This document shows, one piece after another, positions 62,362-64,000 of a DNA stretch of 64,000 nucleotides. The translations under genes were made by a program, and so were the position numbers. Source of the stretch: Patulibacter minatonensis DSM 18081 (GTDB taxonomy: Bacteria > Actinomycetota > Thermoleophilia > Solirubrobacterales > Solirubrobacteraceae); the NCBI RefSeq assembly GCF_000519325.1, contig NZ_KI912613.1:3091432-3155431 (forward strand). The letters are read 5' to 3'. Within the stretch, counting starts at the first letter, position 1. The number at the start of each line of letters is the position of its first letter. Under the pieces are notes generated by a model, which was given only the letters and a program-made list of their open reading frames with translations, was not told the DNA's origin and made no database searches.

Positions 62362-63177
62362 ATGCCGTTCGTCCCCCTCGTCGCGGTCGTGATGATGTTC
62401 ACGACCTGGCTGGCGCTGAAGATCGTCCGGGCCCGGCTGCGGGCGCAGGAGCGGCGGGAGAACATCACGGTCGGCCGGCTCGTCAACCACACGGGTCTCG
62501 ACGCCGCCACCGGCGCGGTGTACTCGATCCAGACGGCGTCGATCACGACCCCGACGGAGCGGCTCGACAGCATGTGGTCGACCGAGGACCTCGAGCGCCT
62601 CGCGCGGTCCTACTGGCTGTACATGGAGAAGTTCTCGCTCGGCCTGGTGCGGGTGCACTACGACGACCGTGGGCGCTACGTCTGCTTCCTGACCCGGCAC
62701 CTGCCGCTCCTGGGCTTCAAGGAGCCGGAGTACGAGTTCGGGGAGACCCTCGGCGTCGTGCGCTGGCCGATCGACCGCGGACTCCTGATCTCGCGCAAGG
62801 GGCGGGGGAGGGGCTACCTCGAGATCGAGGTGCACCGGCGCGACGGCGTCGGGACCGACGAGACGCCGCTCAGCCGGGCGTACGTCGAACTCGAGGTCTC
62901 CGGCTTCTACCCGACCATGAACTCGGGGCTCGCCTACCTCGTCTACAAGCACACGCAGTCGCGGTACCACGTGCTCCTCGCGTACGGCTTCATGCGCTCG
63001 CTGGCCCGCGCGGACCTGGCGCCGTCGAAGACCGGGCGGTTCGCCCGGGCGGTCGAGGGCGGCGGGGGCGGCGGATCGCCGGAGCCGATGCCGCGGGCGG
63101 GGACGGGACGCGCGCCGACGGACATGACCGAGGACGAGGCGTCCTCGGGCAAGACCCCGCGCGGCGCGGCCGGCTGA
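62362..63177 (+). CDS. Unknown protein with N-terminal membrane anchor
   Basis: A 271-aa protein. One N-terminal hydrophobic helix (about 3-22, VPLVAVVMMFTTWLALKI) is followed by a soluble domain with many aromatic residues (SYWLYMEKFSLGLVRVHYDDRGRYVCF, YVELEVSGFYPTMNSGLAYLVYKHTQSRYHVLLAYGFM), and a disordered Gly/Pro tail. No family is recognised. The start is the ATG at 62362, 51 bases after the previous stop. It may be co-transcribed with the NAD(P)-binding protein gene. Confidence 0.7.
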   Translation: MPFVPLVAVVMMFTTWLALKIVRARLRAQERRENITVGRLVNHTGLDAATGAVYSIQTASITTPTERLDSMWSTEDLERLARSYWLYMEKFSLGLVRVHYDDRGRYVCFLTRHLPLLGFKEPEYEFGETLGVVRWPIDRGLLISRKGRGRGYLEIEVHRRDGVGTDETPLSRAYVELEVSGFYPTMNSGLAYLVYKHTQSRYHVLLAYGFMRSLARADLAPSKTGRFARAVEGGGGGGSPEPMPRAGTGRAPTDMTEDEASSGKTPRGAAG

Positions 63178-63239
63178 CCGGCCGGTCCGGGGCCGGCACG
63201 TCCGAGGGTGCGCCGAGCCCGGTCGACGACCGCCGCGAT

Positions 63240-63261
63240 CCGCCCCGGACGCTCGGGGCGG
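63240..63261. terminator. Bidirectional stem-loop
   Basis: CCGCCCCG pairs with CGGGGCGG around a GACGCT loop, between the unknown membrane protein gene and glpX. Stem and loop resemble the repeats at 18907-19021. Confidence 0.65.
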
Positions 63262-63277
63262 GGGCCGCACGGCCTCC

Positions 63278-64000
63278 CTAGGAGATGCCGTAGCCGGGCA
63301 TGTCCGCCAGCTTCAGGCGGCGGTGCCGGGCGTGGACGCGGCGGACGGTGTCCGAGCCGGCGCGCATGACGACGGACTCGGTCGTCGCGCCACCGCGCGG
63401 CGTGCGGCGCACGCCCTGGAGCAGCTCGCCGTCGGTGACGCCGGTGGCGGAGAACATGCACTGGTCGGCGTTGACCAGCGTGTCCTGCGTGAGCTGCTGG
63501 TCGAGGTCGTACCCGCCGGCGACCGCTGCCTGGCGCTCGGCCGCGTTGCGCGGGTAGAGCCGGCCGACGAGGGCGCCGCCGAGGCACTTGATCGCGGCGG
63601 CGGAGATCACGCCCTCCGGCGTGCCGCCGATGCCCCACAGCAGGTCGACGGCGGACTCGTCCATGACGGCGAGCAGCGAGCCCGCGACGTCGCCGTCGGA
63701 GATCAGGCGGACCTTGCCGCCGGCCTCGCGGATGGCCTCGATCTGCTCCTGGTGGCGCGGACGGTCGAGCACGACCGTCAGGACCTCGGAGACGTTCTTC
63801 TTGCGACGCTCGGCGACGAGGCCGATCGTCTCGACGACCGGGCGGTCCAGGTCGAGGAGGTCGGCGATGTCGCGGTCGCCGGCGAGCTTCTCCATGTAGA
63901 CGCACGGGCCCGGGTCGAACATCGACCCGCGGGGGGCGATGGCGATGACGGCGAGCGCGTTGGGCTGCCCCTTGGCGGTCAGCGTCGTGCCCTCGAGCGG
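63278..64000 (-). CDS. glpX: Class II fructose-1,6-bisphosphatase GlpX, 5' end outside the window
   Basis: At least 240 residues of a class II FBPase of gluconeogenesis. The reading frame enters from the right edge with PLEGTTLTAKGQPNALAVIA (the family metal/phosphate loop), followed by DPGPCVYMEKLA, LDRPRHQEQI, DGDVAG, LWGIGGTPEGV and SAAAIKCLGG. An internal Met at 63922 is not the true start. The gene's first part and promoter lie outside. Together with the phosphofructokinase at 45684 it covers both directions of the F6P/FBP step. Confidence 0.94.
   Translation of the reverse strand, partial: PLEGTTLTAKGQPNALAVIAIAPRGSMFDPGPCVYMEKLAGDRDIADLLDLDRPVVETIGLVAERRKKNVSEVLTVVLDRPRHQEQIEAIREAGGKVRLISDGDVAGSLLAVMDESAVDLLWGIGGTPEGVISAAAIKCLGGALVGRLYPRNAAERQAAVAGGYDLDQQLTQDTLVNADQCMFSATGVTDGELLQGVRRTPRGGATTESVVMRAGSDTVRRVHARHRRLKLADMPGYGIS

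Overview
The window is GC-rich DNA with strong third-position GC bias, densely packed with genes on both strands. No rRNA, tRNA, CRISPR array, insertion sequence or prophage was seen. Gene content points to an actinobacterium: a three-His-box alkane hydroxylase fused to rubredoxin, OpcA next to zwf, a SUF rather than ISC Fe-S system, DUF1707 and LOG proteins, and many apparently leaderless genes. A deep-branching soil lineage such as the Thermoleophilia is possible, but that placement is inference only.

Region 1 (1-10.5 kb) looks like hydrocarbon and lipid metabolism: an AlkB-rubredoxin fusion, its TetR regulator, an alpha/beta hydrolase, and a large PHA-synthase-like/acyl-CoA-synthetase-like fusion. 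LtrA and a divergent HxlR/MFS pair follow. Region 2 (10.6-17.4 kb) holds a DEAD-box helicase, MscS, a GGDEF-EAL protein and an FAD reductase.

Region 3 (17.4-36.7 kb) contains a SUF Fe-S assembly system broken into four separately promoted pieces: rrf2-sufC, sufS, sufU and Rieske-sufB-sufD. Between the pieces lie uppP, two TetR regulators with clear operators, a phytase-like esterase, a citrate/dicarboxylate two-component system with DctA, an MFS exporter, an amidohydrolase with a cysteine dioxygenase, and an MBL hydrolase. Region 4 (36.7-48.8 kb) is a mixed set of single genes: a GH5 glycosidase, M20 peptidase, LOG protein, rhodanese, Fur, acyl-CoA dehydrogenase, zincin, MarR, lipoprotein, phosphofructokinase, UDP-GlcNAc 2-epimerase and an SDR.

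Region 5 (48.9-61.2 kb, minus strand) is one tightly coupled carbohydrate operon, listed 5' to 3': ROK glucokinase, pgi, gnd, zwf, opcA, a membrane-tethered sugar-binding protein, beta-phosphoglucomutase, a GH65 disaccharide phosphorylase, pgl and a histidine phosphatase. Most junctions are GTGA, ATGA or TGATG overlaps. A disaccharide-phosphorylase module sits inside the pentose phosphate genes. Three candidate micro-ORFs, two of them imperfect 56-base tandem copies, lie at the pgl junctions. The window ends with an NAD(P)-binding protein, an unknown membrane protein and the 3' part of glpX.

Many genes have no Shine-Dalgarno sequence. Instead they have a -10 hexamer ending 6-9 bases before the start codon, in two flavours: TANNNT, and an extended TGC-GANNNT.
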